From Roseospira marina (GTDB lineage: Bacteria > Pseudomonadota > Alphaproteobacteria > Rhodospirillales > Rhodospirillaceae): a DNA stretch of 64,000 bases. Position 1 is the first letter of the stretch; every line of letters begins with the position of its first letter. The stretch is from NCBI RefSeq assembly GCF_014197855.1, contig NZ_JACIGJ010000006.1, forward strand, positions 186,001 through 250,000, given 5' to 3'. Of the stretch, positions 9,490 to 18,947 are shown one piece after another. The notes under the pieces were generated by a model. That model was not told the origin of the DNA. It saw only the letters and a program-made list of their open reading frames with translations, and ran no database searches. A program made the translations under genes and the position numbers.

Positions 9490-9657
9490 ATGGCGCTGTC
9501 AGCGGTTGCGATCAAAGCCGTCAAGAGTCGCGAAAAGTCGTACAAGCTCACCGATCGCGATGGGCTTTATCTCGTGATTTGGCCCACCGGTGCCCGCAGC
9601 TGGAAAATGAACTACCGCTACCTGGGCAAGCAGAAGGCATTCACGTTCGGACAGTGA
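9490..9657 (+). pseudogene. N-terminal stub of a P4-type tyrosine integrase (DUF4102)
   Basis: Fifty-five codons read MALSAVAIKAVKSREKSYKL, then DGLYLVIWPTGARSWKMNYR and a stop after FTFGQ. This is the arm-binding domain that opens P4-type phage integrases (about 400 residues). The catalytic domain is gone. It marks a second, older integrative element nested in the island. The tRNA-Arg 3' half at 4487 is a plausible partner att scar. Confidence 0.75.
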
Positions 9658-10045
9658 CCGGCGGTCGGCCTCGCATTGGCGCATCTCCCCGCAGGACCAG
9701 ATGCAGTGGCGCTAGCGCAAACCCGCTAATGCGATTGCTGGCGGCCATCGTGGCCACCAGCACTTTCACTACTCACTCAGCAGCTTGAAACGCGAGCATC
9801 TCATCCACCTATTCGCGGTCACTCTAAGTTCGTTACAGTGTAGTGGCTACTAGCATTTCAAGTCGATTATTGGGCCGAAAGCGGTCTTTCTGATTTCAAC
9901 GCGAGCGCACGACATAGCGGACGCTGACGAACAGTTCCGTCAAGCAAACGAACTTCCTCCCAACCGCATCGCTGTAAAGGGTGGAAGCTCCCTGCCGCCT
10001 TCACTGGCCGGCTACCAGTTTGCTCAGGCGGCCAGATCTTCGCAT
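9658..10045. other. Non-coding remnant after the integrase stub
   Basis: These 388 bases contain no supportable gene, RNA or repeat. They probably represent decayed sequence left by the deletion that removed the integrase catalytic domain. Confidence 0.5.
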
Positions 10046-10948
10046 CTAAGCGGCCACCTCTCTTGCAAATCTGCCTGGCGGACAACCCAGCCGCCTGCGA
10101 AATGCCGTACTGAATGCGCTCGCCGATTCATATCCGATCTCATCTGCGATCCGATCAAGTGATTTGCCGCCTTGCACCAGCTCCTCCTTGGCGATCGCTA
10201 TGCGCCACCGCGCTAGATATTCTATAGGTGCGCAGCCCATCACTTCTCCGAACCGGCCAGAGAATGCCGAACGAGACATGCCGGCGATTCCAGCGAGCCT
10301 TGCGACGGTCCAACTGCCGCGGACATCCCCATGGATCGCCTGCAACGCGCGGGCGAGCGCTGGATCGCGCATGCCATTCAACAAGCCCGCCGCGGATCCA
10401 TCCGTCCTTAGACTCGGCCAGCGCAGGGTCTCTATCAACAGTGCCTCCAGCAACCGCTGGAGCATCAGTTCGCCGCCGGGATGATCGGTGGCGCACTCCT
10501 CGGCTATCAGCTTGATCAACTGCTCAAGCCGTGTCGCCTTGCCTTCGGCGGCGGGAATATGGATGCGTTCAGGGAGCAAGGAGAGAAGAAGGGGTGCGTT
10601 GACCCGTTCATAGGAGAAGCTCCCGCCGAGAGCGATAAAATCCGGATCGCCCTCCTGCTCGCCATGGCGCACCGCATCGCTGCGCGGTTCCACCGTCTCG
10701 CATCGGAGGCCGGGCGCGCTGCTCAGCGAAAAGGCCGGTGTCGTCGGGAGCAGCAAAAAATCGCCCGGAGCAAGTCTGAGCGGCTCCTCCTCGTCGAAGC
10801 TCAGCCAAGCCTCACCTGAAAGAACGATGGTAAAGCCCGGCGCATCGTACGCAGCATAGCGCACGCCCCATTGCCCTCTGCCCGAGATGGGTTTGGAGAC
10901 AGCGGCGCGGGGCCGCAACAGCGCAATGATGTCGCTCAAGGGGTCCAA
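10046..10948 (-). CDS. AraC family transcriptional regulator with N-terminal cupin domain (paralogue)
   Basis: This 300-residue protein has the same layout as the regulator at 5632 and is very similar along its whole length (MDPLSDIIALLRP; RYAAYDAPGFTIVLSG; DEIGYESASAFSTAFRRR). It has an N-terminal cupin sensor and C-terminal AraC DNA-binding helices. Here it is transcribed divergently from its SDR partner at 11043 over a 94-bp promoter region. That region holds TACGATCC and an ATTATGGAG element similar to those upstream of the other copy. Confidence 0.9.
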   Translation of the reverse strand: MDPLSDIIALLRPRAAVSKPISGRGQWGVRYAAYDAPGFTIVLSGEAWLSFDEEEPLRLAPGDFLLLPTTPAFSLSSAPGLRCETVEPRSDAVRHGEQEGDPDFIALGGSFSYERVNAPLLLSLLPERIHIPAAEGKATRLEQLIKLIAEECATDHPGGELMLQRLLEALLIETLRWPSLRTDGSAAGLLNGMRDPALARALQAIHGDVRGSWTVARLAGIAGMSRSAFSGRFGEVMGCAPIEYLARWRIAIAKEELVQGGKSLDRIADEIGYESASAFSTAFRRRLGCPPGRFAREVAA

Positions 10949-11042
10949 TTGTACGATCCGTAATGAATTATGGAGCTACCATTATATATCGTGCCAGATC
11001 GGTTGTCTATCTCCTAGGCGTCCAAACCAAAGGAGACAGCGA

Positions 11043-11798
11043 ATGACCGATACAATTCTCATCACCGGCACCTCGTCCGGTTATGGCAAAGCGACAGCAG
11101 AACACTTTCTCAACGAAGGCTGGAACGTCATCGCCACGATGCGCAGGCCTGAAGCAGCCGAGTTTGCCGGAGACACCAGTCGGCTGCGGGTACTGCCGCT
11201 CGACGTGACCGACGAAAACAGCATCGCATCGCTTATAGAGGCCGCGGGGCCGGTCGATGTGCTGGTCAACAACGCCGGTGTTGGGGCGGTTGGCGCTTTC
11301 GAGGCGATGCCGATGGCATTGGTGCGCCAGCTCTTCGAGACAAATACCATTGGCGTGATGGCAATGTGCCAGGCGATCATTCCGCAGATGCGGGCACGAC
11401 GCGCTGGTATAATCGTAAACGTTACATCCAGCGTCACGCTCGGCGCCTTCCCGCTGGCCGCCGCCTATACCGCGAGCAAGCAGGCGATCGCAGGGTTCAC
11501 CGGTTCGCTGGCGCATGAGCTCAACCATTTTAGCATTCGGGCGAAACTGGTGGAGCCGGGCTATGCGCCGACAACGCAGTTCGGCGCCAATGCCATTATC
11601 CCGGTCGACCAGCTTATTCCCGATACCTATGCCGCCCTCGCGCAGCCCATCATGGAAGCCTTCGCCCACCCCGCCTTGACGACGAAGGAAGCCGACGTTG
11701 CCGAAGCCGTCTGGCAGGCTGTTGCCGATAAACAGGACCGGCTGCACTTTCCGGCGGGTGCCGATGCCGTGGCTCTAGCGGAACGTCATCCGGCGTAA
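11043..11798 (+). CDS. Short-chain dehydrogenase/reductase (SDR), paralogue of 4759
   Basis: This 251-residue classical SDR has TGTSSGYG (9-16), NNAG (76-79), Ser near 129 and YTASK (Tyr142, Lys146). It is close to the SDR at 4759 throughout, including the tail with ADVAEAVWQAV and GADAVAL. The ATG at 11043 follows GGAGACAGCGA. The open frame begins further upstream but those codons overlap the promoter. It is divergent from its AraC-type regulator. Confidence 0.9.
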   Translation: MTDTILITGTSSGYGKATAEHFLNEGWNVIATMRRPEAAEFAGDTSRLRVLPLDVTDENSIASLIEAAGPVDVLVNNAGVGAVGAFEAMPMALVRQLFETNTIGVMAMCQAIIPQMRARRAGIIVNVTSSVTLGAFPLAAAYTASKQAIAGFTGSLAHELNHFSIRAKLVEPGYAPTTQFGANAIIPVDQLIPDTYAALAQPIMEAFAHPALTTKEADVAEAVWQAVADKQDRLHFPAGADAVALAERHPA

Positions 11799-12359
11799 GC
11801 CGAAATGCGGCCGGGGCTGCTGCGTACTGCCCACGACCGCGCGACACTCAGGCTGCTTGGGCCGTAAGCCTTCGTTTGGCGAACGTGCCCGAGCAGTCGA
11901 ACCTGCTCGCCCCACGGTGGTACCGCAAAGCGACCGGTCGGAACCGGCATTCCGGAGTGCTGATATTCAGGTTAGCCGAAGGAAGATGAGCCTTTGTCCG
12001 CTTCCAAGCAAACGGCGGCAGGGCTTCATTCGCTGAAATTGGGGTGCGAAGCTGACATAAAGATCATGAGCCTACGGGCTAAAATACGCTGCCGGCTTCC
12101 GCCACACCCACCTAGGGCCGATCGGCAACCTGCCCAGGGCGGCGGCTGCTTTTGCTCAACAAGGAGACGCATGATCGTGTCGTCTTCCATCCAACTCGGT
12201 TCGACGACCATCCAAACGCATGGAGGGGCTCGGCGACCGTCGGCGCGCGCGCCTGCCTCCCGTCGGAGACTCGACGTGACTTCAATCGGTATGCGTTCAC
12301 ACGCTTCCCTGTATGTGGGAGCACGCTCTGGTTGAAGCGATCCGGATCGCGCAAAAACT
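11799..12359. other. Gene-free stretch, probable deletion scar
   Basis: No family could be recognised in any frame over these 561 bases. Several overlapping short frames exist on both strands, but they lack ribosome binding sites and recognisable sequence. Confidence 0.45.
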
Positions 12360-13190
12360 TCAACCGGATAGAGCACGGACGAACGTGTGGAGTTTTGGTG
12401 CGACCTGTTCCGGCATCTCGGCATGCGGATAGTGGCCGGCACCCTCGATTATCAGGCTTTCTGCCCCGATCTGGCCGGCAAGCCAGTTCGCTTCCGCTGC
12501 CGGATCGTCAAAGTCCGGATCAAGGCTGCCCATCACGACCAGCGCGGGCACGTGGCTTTGCGAAACGATGGTCGCTGTCTCTGCTTTTGACAAGCCGAGC
12601 ATCGCCAGCAGCGCATCCATACGTCCGGGCTCACCAAGGTTGGCCACCAGCTGGGCCCGGTAGGCGTCGTGGTCGTCGGGCTTGCGCGTCGGGAACAACG
12701 CGTCCCAGTACGCCGCCCAGAACTCGGTTCGCCACGGGCCGGCAAACCCAACCTGAAACGCCAGCATGGTGGTCGGCGAGATTGGCCCATCGCGAACGAT
12801 GGGGCCCAGGAGAACCACGCCCCTCACTCGATCGGGAGCGTCCCGGGCCGCCCACAGGGCCGACCCGGCAGCGAAGGAATTGCCGAGGATCACGGCTTTG
12901 CCAGCACCCAGATGCTTGACGAGCGCCAGCGCATCACCACCGACCGCGCGCGCCGAGTAGTCATTCCAAGTCGCGCTGGTTTCGCCGAAGCCGCGCACGT
13001 CCATTGTCACGACCCGGAAGCCCGCCTGCCGCAATCGCGGTGACAGATGGCGATATTCTGAGCGCAGGTCGCCCATGCCGGGAATGGTGACAATGAGCGG
13101 GCCGTCGCCGCCGCTGTCGTCATAGGCTATCCGCCCGCCTTCGACTTCCAGGAAGCGGGTGCCACCCGTCGTGTCCGTGTCTTGCGTCAT
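12360..13190 (-). CDS. Alpha/beta hydrolase
   Basis: This 276-residue alpha/beta hydrolase has an oxyanion region IPGMGD, a DVRGFGET segment, the nucleophile elbow LGNSFAAGS (Ser105), an acid near SLDPDFDDP and a catalytic His in GAGHYPH. The nucleophile context is GNSFA rather than GxSxG, as in several C-C hydrolase-like families. It is the last gene of a minus-strand operon with the monooxygenase-like and quinone-reductase genes upstream. Confidence 0.88.
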   Translation of the reverse strand: MTQDTDTTGGTRFLEVEGGRIAYDDSGGDGPLIVTIPGMGDLRSEYRHLSPRLRQAGFRVVTMDVRGFGETSATWNDYSARAVGGDALALVKHLGAGKAVILGNSFAAGSALWAARDAPDRVRGVVLLGPIVRDGPISPTTMLAFQVGFAGPWRTEFWAAYWDALFPTRKPDDHDAYRAQLVANLGEPGRMDALLAMLGLSKAETATIVSQSHVPALVVMGSLDPDFDDPAAEANWLAGQIGAESLIIEGAGHYPHAEMPEQVAPKLHTFVRALSG

Positions 13191-13201
13191 GATCTGTCTC
13201 C

Positions 13202-13504
13202 TTACTCAGCCAAGAGGGCGCGCTCGTTCAGGGCATCGAATTTGGCGAGGTTTGCGGTCATCCGGTGCTGCCACCGCGCGACCAGGGCCGCGGTGTCGTT
13301 AGCGGCGAGATGGGCGTCGAGCGCTGCCTGGTCCCGCCACCGCTCGACCACGAGCATCCGCCCGCTCACCAGATCGTCGGGGGCAACCGCATAGAACAGG
13401 CACCCGTCGCGGGCCCGCGTCGTTCGGCCGAACGCCGCGATGTCCTCAATGAAGGCGGCGACATCCGCCGGCGCCAGGTGGATGTATCCGGTCACGATCA
13501 GCAT
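13202..13504 (-). CDS. ABM-family (antibiotic biosynthesis monooxygenase-like) protein
   Basis: This 100-residue ferredoxin-like dimeric alpha/beta-barrel protein opens MLIVTGYIHLAPADV and has ARDGCLFYAVAPDD and VVERWRDQAALDAHL, typical of the ABM fold. The ATG at 13504 follows AAGGAGA. A longer frame would overlap the upstream reductase. The family includes small quinone-forming oxygenases and heme-degrading enzymes; which applies here is open. Confidence 0.85.
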   Translation of the reverse strand: MLIVTGYIHLAPADVAAFIEDIAAFGRTTRARDGCLFYAVAPDDLVSGRMLVVERWRDQAALDAHLAANDTAALVARWQHRMTANLAKFDALNERALLAE

Positions 13505-13530
13505 GGCCGTCTCCTTTTCACCATGGACGG

Positions 13531-14547
13531 TCACGTGACAGTCAGGACAATTTTGCCCTGGATACCGCCGGTCGCGGCGCGTTCGTGCGCGCGTGTCGCC
13601 TCGGCCAGCGGGAAGGTGCTGTCGATCACGACGCGGAGGGTGCCGTCATTCAGCAGACGGGCCGCTTCGGTGAGTTGTGCGCCGCTGGAGCGAACCTGCG
13701 TCGAGGATACGGTGATGCCGAGCCGGTCTGCCTCATCCTGTGCATCGAACCCCAGCGGGTACACAAGGAAGAGCGCGCCGCCTTGTTTCAGCACGCGCAG
13801 GAAGCGCGCCGCGTCCTTTCCGCCGACGGTATCGAGCACAAGGTCGACGTCCTGCACGATCGCGTCGGCCGCCGTTTGCGTATAGTCGATGAACCGATCA
13901 GCGCCGAACTCCCGCATGAGCGCCTCGTGCTTGCCCGACGCCACCGCGATCACATGGGCGCCTTGCCACTTCGCCAGTTGCACGGCCAGATGGCCGACAC
14001 CGCCCCCGGCACCGTTGACGAGCACCGTCTTGCCCGCGAGCGGGACCGGCGCGTGTTTGAAGGACTGGAACGGGTTCGGCTCGTCATGGCCGAGGTCGAT
14101 CAGGAACTGCCAGGCGGTGAGCAGCGACATCGGCGCAGCGGCTGCATGGAGATGATCGATGCCATCGGGTTTGGGTGCAATCTCCGCGACCGGCACGCTC
14201 ACATATTCGGCATAGGCTTTGCCGCCCTCCATCACGTCCGCCGGGAAACGCACCATGGCATAGACCGCGTCGCCGACGGAGAACCCCGTAACGCCCGCGC
14301 CAACCCTCTCGATCACGCCCGACACGTCCGAGCCGAGAATCATCGGAAAATTTGGGTCTGGCCGCCACTCCGGCGGCAGAGACCGGTAGCCGTCGCGCAA
14401 ATACCAGTCGGGTGGGTTGAGGCCCACGGCATGGACGCGCACCAGCACCTCGTCCGCTCCTGGATCCGGGATCGGTGCGTCCTCGTAAACGAGAACTTCT
14501 GGTGCCCCGAATGCGTGCAGGCGGACCGCTTTCATCATGTTGTTCAC
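13531..14547 (-). CDS. Zinc-independent medium-chain NADP reductase (quinone oxidoreductase-like)
   Basis: This 338-residue MDR-superfamily enzyme has a GroES-like N-terminal domain (VLVRVHAVGLNPPDWYLRDG; GSDVSGVIERVGAGV) and a cofactor domain with VNGAGGGVGHLAVQLAKWQG. Catalytic zinc ligands are not seen, as in the QOR/Zta1 group that reduces quinones or enones with NADPH. It heads the minus-strand operon of three genes and is divergent from the LysR gene at 14649, its probable regulator. Confidence 0.9.
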   Translation of the reverse strand: MNNMMKAVRLHAFGAPEVLVYEDAPIPDPGADEVLVRVHAVGLNPPDWYLRDGYRSLPPEWRPDPNFPMILGSDVSGVIERVGAGVTGFSVGDAVYAMVRFPADVMEGGKAYAEYVSVPVAEIAPKPDGIDHLHAAAAPMSLLTAWQFLIDLGHDEPNPFQSFKHAPVPLAGKTVLVNGAGGGVGHLAVQLAKWQGAHVIAVASGKHEALMREFGADRFIDYTQTAADAIVQDVDLVLDTVGGKDAARFLRVLKQGGALFLVYPLGFDAQDEADRLGITVSSTQVRSSGAQLTEAARLLNDGTLRVVIDSTFPLAEATRAHERAATGGIQGKIVLTVT

Positions 14548-14648
14548 AGGCTTGCTCCATTCATTGAATTGCTCAGCCGGATGTAATCTTTTGAACTGCG
14601 ATTGATTATTGGGCTCCGGAGCAGTTAAGTCGTGCCATGAAGGAACAA

Positions 14649-15563
14649 ATGGTACTTGAGCGGCTGACCGGCCTGATTGCCTTTGCGCGCGCCGGTTCGC
14701 TGGGCAGTTTCACCGCGGCGGCCCGTGCCTTGTCGGTGTCACCATCCGCCGTGAGCAAGAGTGTCCAGCGGCTCGAGGCTCAGTTGGGGGTGGCGCTTTT
14801 CACGCGGACAACCCGATCGCTGACACTGACCGCTGAAGGCCGCGATCTGCACGAGCGCGCGATCAGGCTGCTGCGTGATGCGGAGGAGATCGAGCAGGTC
14901 GCGATGACGGCGCGTTCCGAACCGTCGGGACGTTTGCGGATCGCAACATCGCTGCCGATCGGGCTGCATGTGATCGCGCCGGTCCTACCGACCTTTCGCG
15001 AGACATATCCGAAAGTGACGGTCGACCTCCGGCTGAGCGATCAGATTATCGATATCGTCGATGAGGGGATCGATATCGCCGTGCGGATCGGCGACCTGGC
15101 GGATTCGCGGCTGTTGTCGCGCAAACTCGCGCCGCACCGGCTCTGCTGTTTTGCATCGCCGCGCTACCTCGACAGACACGGGACGCCAAAACACCCCGAT
15201 GACCTTGCCGAGCATCAGACCGTCTCCCTTCGCTACCAAAGCACGGGCCAGACCTTCCGCTGGCCCTTCAAGATCGGAACCAGGATCGTGGAAATCGGGC
15301 CAACATCAGGCACGACGGTCGACGCAAGCGACGCATTGGTTGCCGTTCTCGCCGCCCATGGCGGCATCGGGATGGCCGCAACATTTGTCACAGCACCTTA
15401 CGTCGCGCGCGGTGAACTCGTCCCCGTGCTTTCCGAATTTTCCATCGAACGTCACAACATCACTGCCGTTTGGCCGGAAAGCCGCCGTGCGAACCCAGCG
15501 GTCCGTGCATTCCTGACATTGCTTCACCGGACATTCGAACATCGCATGACGCAGACGGAGTGA
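14649..15563 (+). CDS. LysR family transcriptional regulator
   Basis: This 304-residue LysR regulator has the N-terminal helix-turn-helix [20 protein letters not shown] followed by VSKSVQRLE and [15 protein letters not shown], then the effector domain. Two in-frame starts exist. The ATG at 14649 is chosen because AAGGA lies just before it; 14637 would add four residues. It is divergent from the quinone-reductase operon over about 90 bp. Confidence 0.9.
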   Translation: MVLERLTGLIAFARAGSLGSFTAAARALSVSPSAVSKSVQRLEAQLGVALFTRTTRSLTLTAEGRDLHERAIRLLRDAEEIEQVAMTARSEPSGRLRIATSLPIGLHVIAPVLPTFRETYPKVTVDLRLSDQIIDIVDEGIDIAVRIGDLADSRLLSRKLAPHRLCCFASPRYLDRHGTPKHPDDLAEHQTVSLRYQSTGQTFRWPFKIGTRIVEIGPTSGTTVDASDALVAVLAAHGGIGMAATFVTAPYVARGELVPVLSEFSIERHNITAVWPESRRANPAVRAFLTLLHRTFEHRMTQTE

Positions 15564-15712
15564 AAGTGGTGTTGGTGACGTCTCCGGCCTTCATCGTCGT
15601 GCACAGCTTTCAGGTCATGACGTAACGGGAAAAGTCGTCGGGGATCGTCGCCAGATATTACCATCCCCAGCGCATGAGTAAGCGGCTTCGAGTTCGCTAC
15701 GGACACTGTGGC

Positions 15713-16621
15713 CTATCCGTCGGGCTTCCCTCGGCTCTCCTGTCGCAAGGCCTCGAGAAACAGGGTGAAGGCGCGGGTCGGATAGCGTCGGCTCGAATAA
15801 AAGGCGTGATAACCTGGAAACGGCGGACACCAGTCGGCGAGCACCTCGTAGAGCCGGCCTTCGCCCAGGGCGGGCGCGGCGAGGTCCTCGAGCATGTAGG
15901 CCAGACCCATTCCCGCGCAGGCCGCCCCTACGAGCGCGTCGCCGTCGTTGACGATGACGGAGGGCGAGACCTTTACCGTTTCCGCATTTCCGTCTTTCTC
16001 GAACGACCACGGCGACAAGGTGCCGCCCGCGTTTCTGAAGCCGATGCAGCGATGCGCCGACAGGTCGCGCGGTGCGCGCGGCGGATCGCGGGTATCGAGA
16101 TATCGCGGCGCGCCCACGACCACCGTGCGCAGGGGCGGCCCCACAGGCATGGCGACCATGTCCATCTCCAGATCGTCGCGCATCCGTATCCCGATGTCGA
16201 ACCGCTCGGTGACGATATCGACATATCTGTCCTCCACGCTCAGCTCGCCCTCGATCTCGGGGTGGGCCGCGATCAGCCGCGAGAAGGCCGGCCAGACAAG
16301 CGCATCCGCAGCGTGTTTCCCGCAGGTCACCCGCAGGCGCCCGCCCGGTTCTTCGCGCAGCCGTTCAAGGGCCTCGATCTCTGCGCCGATCTCCGCGATG
16401 ACCGGAGAGAGCGTGGCGAGCAGCCGTTCGCCCGCCGCGGTCGGGGCAAGGCTGCGAGTCGAGCGTGACAGCAACCTGATCCCCATCTCCCGCTCAAGGC
16501 GCTTGACGGTCTGACTGACGGCGGACTGGGTCACCCCCAGGCTGCGTGCCGCAGCGGTAAAGCTGCGCTGTTCGGCAACCCGGTTGAAGATGAAGAGGTC
16601 GGAAAATCTGCGCGGATTCAT
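15713..16621 (-). CDS. LysR family transcriptional regulator
   Basis: This 302-residue LysR protein has the opening MNPRRFSDLFIFNRVAEQRS, then FTAAARSLGVTQSAVSQTVK, LLSRSTRSLAPT and a C-terminal effector domain. It is divergent from the SDR gene at 16719. The 97-bp gap contains AGCCTTA (16627) and TAAGGCT (16654), an inverted repeat of the kind LysR dimers bind. Confidence 0.9.
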   Translation of the reverse strand: MNPRRFSDLFIFNRVAEQRSFTAAARSLGVTQSAVSQTVKRLEREMGIRLLSRSTRSLAPTAAGERLLATLSPVIAEIGAEIEALERLREEPGGRLRVTCGKHAADALVWPAFSRLIAAHPEIEGELSVEDRYVDIVTERFDIGIRMRDDLEMDMVAMPVGPPLRTVVVGAPRYLDTRDPPRAPRDLSAHRCIGFRNAGGTLSPWSFEKDGNAETVKVSPSVIVNDGDALVGAACAGMGLAYMLEDLAAPALGEGRLYEVLADWCPPFPGYHAFYSSRRYPTRAFTLFLEALRQESRGKPDG

Positions 16622-16626
16622 TCAGT

Positions 16627-16660
16627 AGCCTTACTACTTAGTCCTACAATAATTAAGGCT
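16627..16660. promoter_or_regulatory. Inverted repeat between LysR and SDR genes
   Basis: AGCCTTA (16627-16633) and TAAGGCT (16654-16660) are perfect 7-bp inverted arms in an AT-rich divergent promoter region. This suits a LysR-type binding site. The assignment is inferred from position only. Confidence 0.4.
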
Positions 16661-16718
16661 ATAATCGCGAGCTGTATAGATGTGCTAATCAAAAGTCAGC
16701 AAACAAGAGGAGCTGACA

Positions 16719-17537
16719 TTGACAGACAAGGTATGGTTCATCACCGGAGCAGGCAGAGGGCTGGGCTATCTGCTCGCTCGCGATGCATTGAAGGCCGGTG
16801 ACAAGGTCCTTGCGACCAGCCAGTCCGTCGACGGGATTGCAGAAAGCCTCTCCGCCCCGAACAGCAGCCTGCTCGTGTTGCCGCTCGACGTGACCGATCC
16901 CGGGGCGGCCTCGGCTGCACATGACGCAGCGATCGAGACGTTCGGCCGGATCGACGTTCTGGTCAACAACGCCGGACGCGCCCAGCTTGGATGGTTCGAG
17001 ACGATCCCGGAGGAGGACGTGCGTCGGCAATTCGAGATCAACCTCTTCGGCGCGATGAACGTGGCGCGCGCGGTGCTGCCCACGATGCGTCGGCAGCGCT
17101 CGGGCCTCGTGGTTACCATTTCGTCGGTGAACGGTCTCGTCTCGAACCCCGGTGGATCGGTCTACTCGGCGTCCAAGTTCGCGCTCGAAGGCTGGATGGA
17201 GGGTCTCGCCGAAGAGATCGCGCCGCTTGGCATCCGCTCTCTTATCGTGGAACCGGGGATGATGCGTACGAACTTCCTTGATCCGACCACTGCGCGGCAG
17301 GGAAACGTCGAGATTGCGGATTACGCCGAGGCCGTCGAGGGCTTCCGAAGCTTTGTCGAGCAAGCGAACGGCGCGCAGCAGAACGATCCCGAGGACCTTG
17401 CTGCTCTGATCGTCGCCGAAGCGTCGTCTCTCGACCCTGCGAGACGGCTCCTGTTCGGCGCCGATGCGCACGAATGGGCAAGCGCCAAGTGCAAGCAACT
17501 CGCAGCAGAGATCGAGGCATCGAGCGCGCGTGGCTGA
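16719..17537 (+). CDS. Short-chain dehydrogenase/reductase (SDR)
   Basis: This 272-residue classical SDR has TGAGRGLG (9-16), NNAG (83-86), ISSVNG with Ser near 135, and YSASK (Tyr149, Lys153). The start is TTG at 16719, seven bases after AGAGGAGC. A later ATG would remove the cofactor motif. The divergent LysR at 15713 is its likely controller. Confidence 0.9.
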   Translation: MTDKVWFITGAGRGLGYLLARDALKAGDKVLATSQSVDGIAESLSAPNSSLLVLPLDVTDPGAASAAHDAAIETFGRIDVLVNNAGRAQLGWFETIPEEDVRRQFEINLFGAMNVARAVLPTMRRQRSGLVVTISSVNGLVSNPGGSVYSASKFALEGWMEGLAEEIAPLGIRSLIVEPGMMRTNFLDPTTARQGNVEIADYAEAVEGFRSFVEQANGAQQNDPEDLAALIVAEASSLDPARRLLFGADAHEWASAKCKQLAAEIEASSARG

Positions 17538-17739
17538 GCAAGGGTAACGTCACAAGGATGATGTTTTCTTGGAGGCAGCGCTGGATGAATGGGAGCGCTT
17601 CTACAACTTTGTCAGTCCACATGGCGCCTTCAACGGAAAGACGTTGCGATCCACAGCAAACAAGCAGGACGTCTGACCGGACTGAGCCGCAACGCGTTCT
17701 GCCCCCTGCCCACAAGCCGCGGCTTGCATCGCAATCTCA

Positions 17740-18168
17740 TCAACGGCATCCATCCGACACTGCCGAACCGGCCTCCGCGTCGAAACGCTGGCGTGCGCTT
17801 GCGATCCGGGGAAGATTCTCGATCACCCATCCGCCGAGCGCCCTGACCGGCACGACCATTTCCTTGCCGAGATCAGTTAGCGCATATTCGACACTCGGCG
17901 GCTTCGTCGGATACACGGTCCGAGTGACAAGGCCGTCCCGTTCCAGCGCACGAAGCGTGAGCGTCAACATTTTCTGCGATATTCCTCCGACAGCGCGCCG
18001 AAGCTCGCTGAACCGTTTGGGGTCCGCTTCCAATTCCATGACGACCTGGATCGTCCACTTGTCGCCAATCCGTGACAATGCCTCGGTCAGGGGATTGCAG
18101 GTCGAAGTTTCCTGAATGTTGCCTTGTTTCAAAAACGTGCCTCCTTGGCGACCCTCTCTGCTCTCCAA
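17740..18168 (-). CDS. HxlR family transcriptional regulator
   Basis: This 142-residue winged-helix regulator has the family pattern CNPLTEALSRIGDKWTIQVV, FSELRRAVGGISQKMLT, LRALERDGLVTR and YALTDLG. HxlR proteins sense electrophiles, quinones or aldehydes in several bacteria through an N-terminal cysteine, and a Cys is present just before the PLTEAL motif. It is divergent from the SDR at 18229; the 60-bp gap contains an AT-rich TATACCTTGTAACAAAATG element. Confidence 0.9.
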   Translation of the reverse strand: MESREGRQGGTFLKQGNIQETSTCNPLTEALSRIGDKWTIQVVMELEADPKRFSELRRAVGGISQKMLTLTLRALERDGLVTRTVYPTKPPSVEYALTDLGKEMVVPVRALGGWVIENLPRIASARQRFDAEAGSAVSDGCR

Positions 18169-18228
18169 TATATACCTTGTAACAAAATGAAATCACCTCT
18201 TTGGGGTGCAAGGATTGGAAATGATAGT

Positions 18229-18945
18229 ATGAAGCAAGTTGTCCTCATCACCGGCGGCACGATGGGCATTGGTCAGGGACTCGCGGAAGCGTTTCTCGCA
18301 CAAGGGGACGAGGTTGCGGTCTGCGGGCGATCCGCAGAGGCCCTTGAGGCCTTCACTCGCGCCCATCCGCAGGCGCTGGCAATCAAGGCTGATGTGACAA
18401 AAAGCCTGGACAGGGCCGCCATGCTGGAGGCGGTCGCCAATCGGTTCGGGCGCCTTGATGTTCTGGTCAACAACGCGGGCCGGTTTGTCGAGCGAGATTT
18501 CCTGAGGTCCGATGCAGCGAAAGACCTCGAAGACGAGATTACTCTCAACCTGACCGCGCCGATCCAACTGACCGCTGAGGTGCTGGAGCGCTGGCCGAAA
18601 CCCGCGGCGCTCATTTTCGTCACTTCAGGCTTTGCCCTGGTGTCGCCGACGCGAGCGCCAACCTACGGCGCGGTGAAGGCTGGACTGCATGGGTTTGCGG
18701 AAGGGCTCCGCCGCCAGCTTGCACCCAATGGCACCCATGTGCTTGAGCTGTTGCCAACCACGACAGACACGCCCGGCACCGCACATGAGACCCGGAAGAA
18801 AATGACCACGACAGAAGTCGCCGCCGTCACGCTCAAGGCGCTGGCACGCCACCGGGATATGGCGCTGCCCGGGCCGATGAAGATGCTCCCGACGCTGTTG
18901 CGGATCGCGCCGAATGCCACCAAACGAATGGTGGCAGACATATAA
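18229..18945 (+). CDS. Short-chain dehydrogenase/reductase (SDR)
   Basis: This 238-residue SDR has TGGTMGIG (8-15), NNAG (81-84), a Ser in FVTSGF (133) and YGAVK (Tyr146, Lys150). It resembles the DltE-like group. The frame is open upstream to 18124, but the ATG at 18229 gives the standard N-terminus. The longer version would overlap the HxlR gene. It is probably repressed by that divergent HxlR protein. Confidence 0.87.
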   Translation: MKQVVLITGGTMGIGQGLAEAFLAQGDEVAVCGRSAEALEAFTRAHPQALAIKADVTKSLDRAAMLEAVANRFGRLDVLVNNAGRFVERDFLRSDAAKDLEDEITLNLTAPIQLTAEVLERWPKPAALIFVTSGFALVSPTRAPTYGAVKAGLHGFAEGLRRQLAPNGTHVLELLPTTTDTPGTAHETRKKMTTTEVAAVTLKALARHRDMALPGPMKMLPTLLRIAPNATKRMVADI

Positions 18946-18947
18946 TC

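Noticed and set aside
9490-9657. Tyrosine integrase as the enzyme that moves the island
   Set aside because: Only 55 codons remain and the catalytic domain is absent. The intact serine recombinase at the right end is the working integrase.
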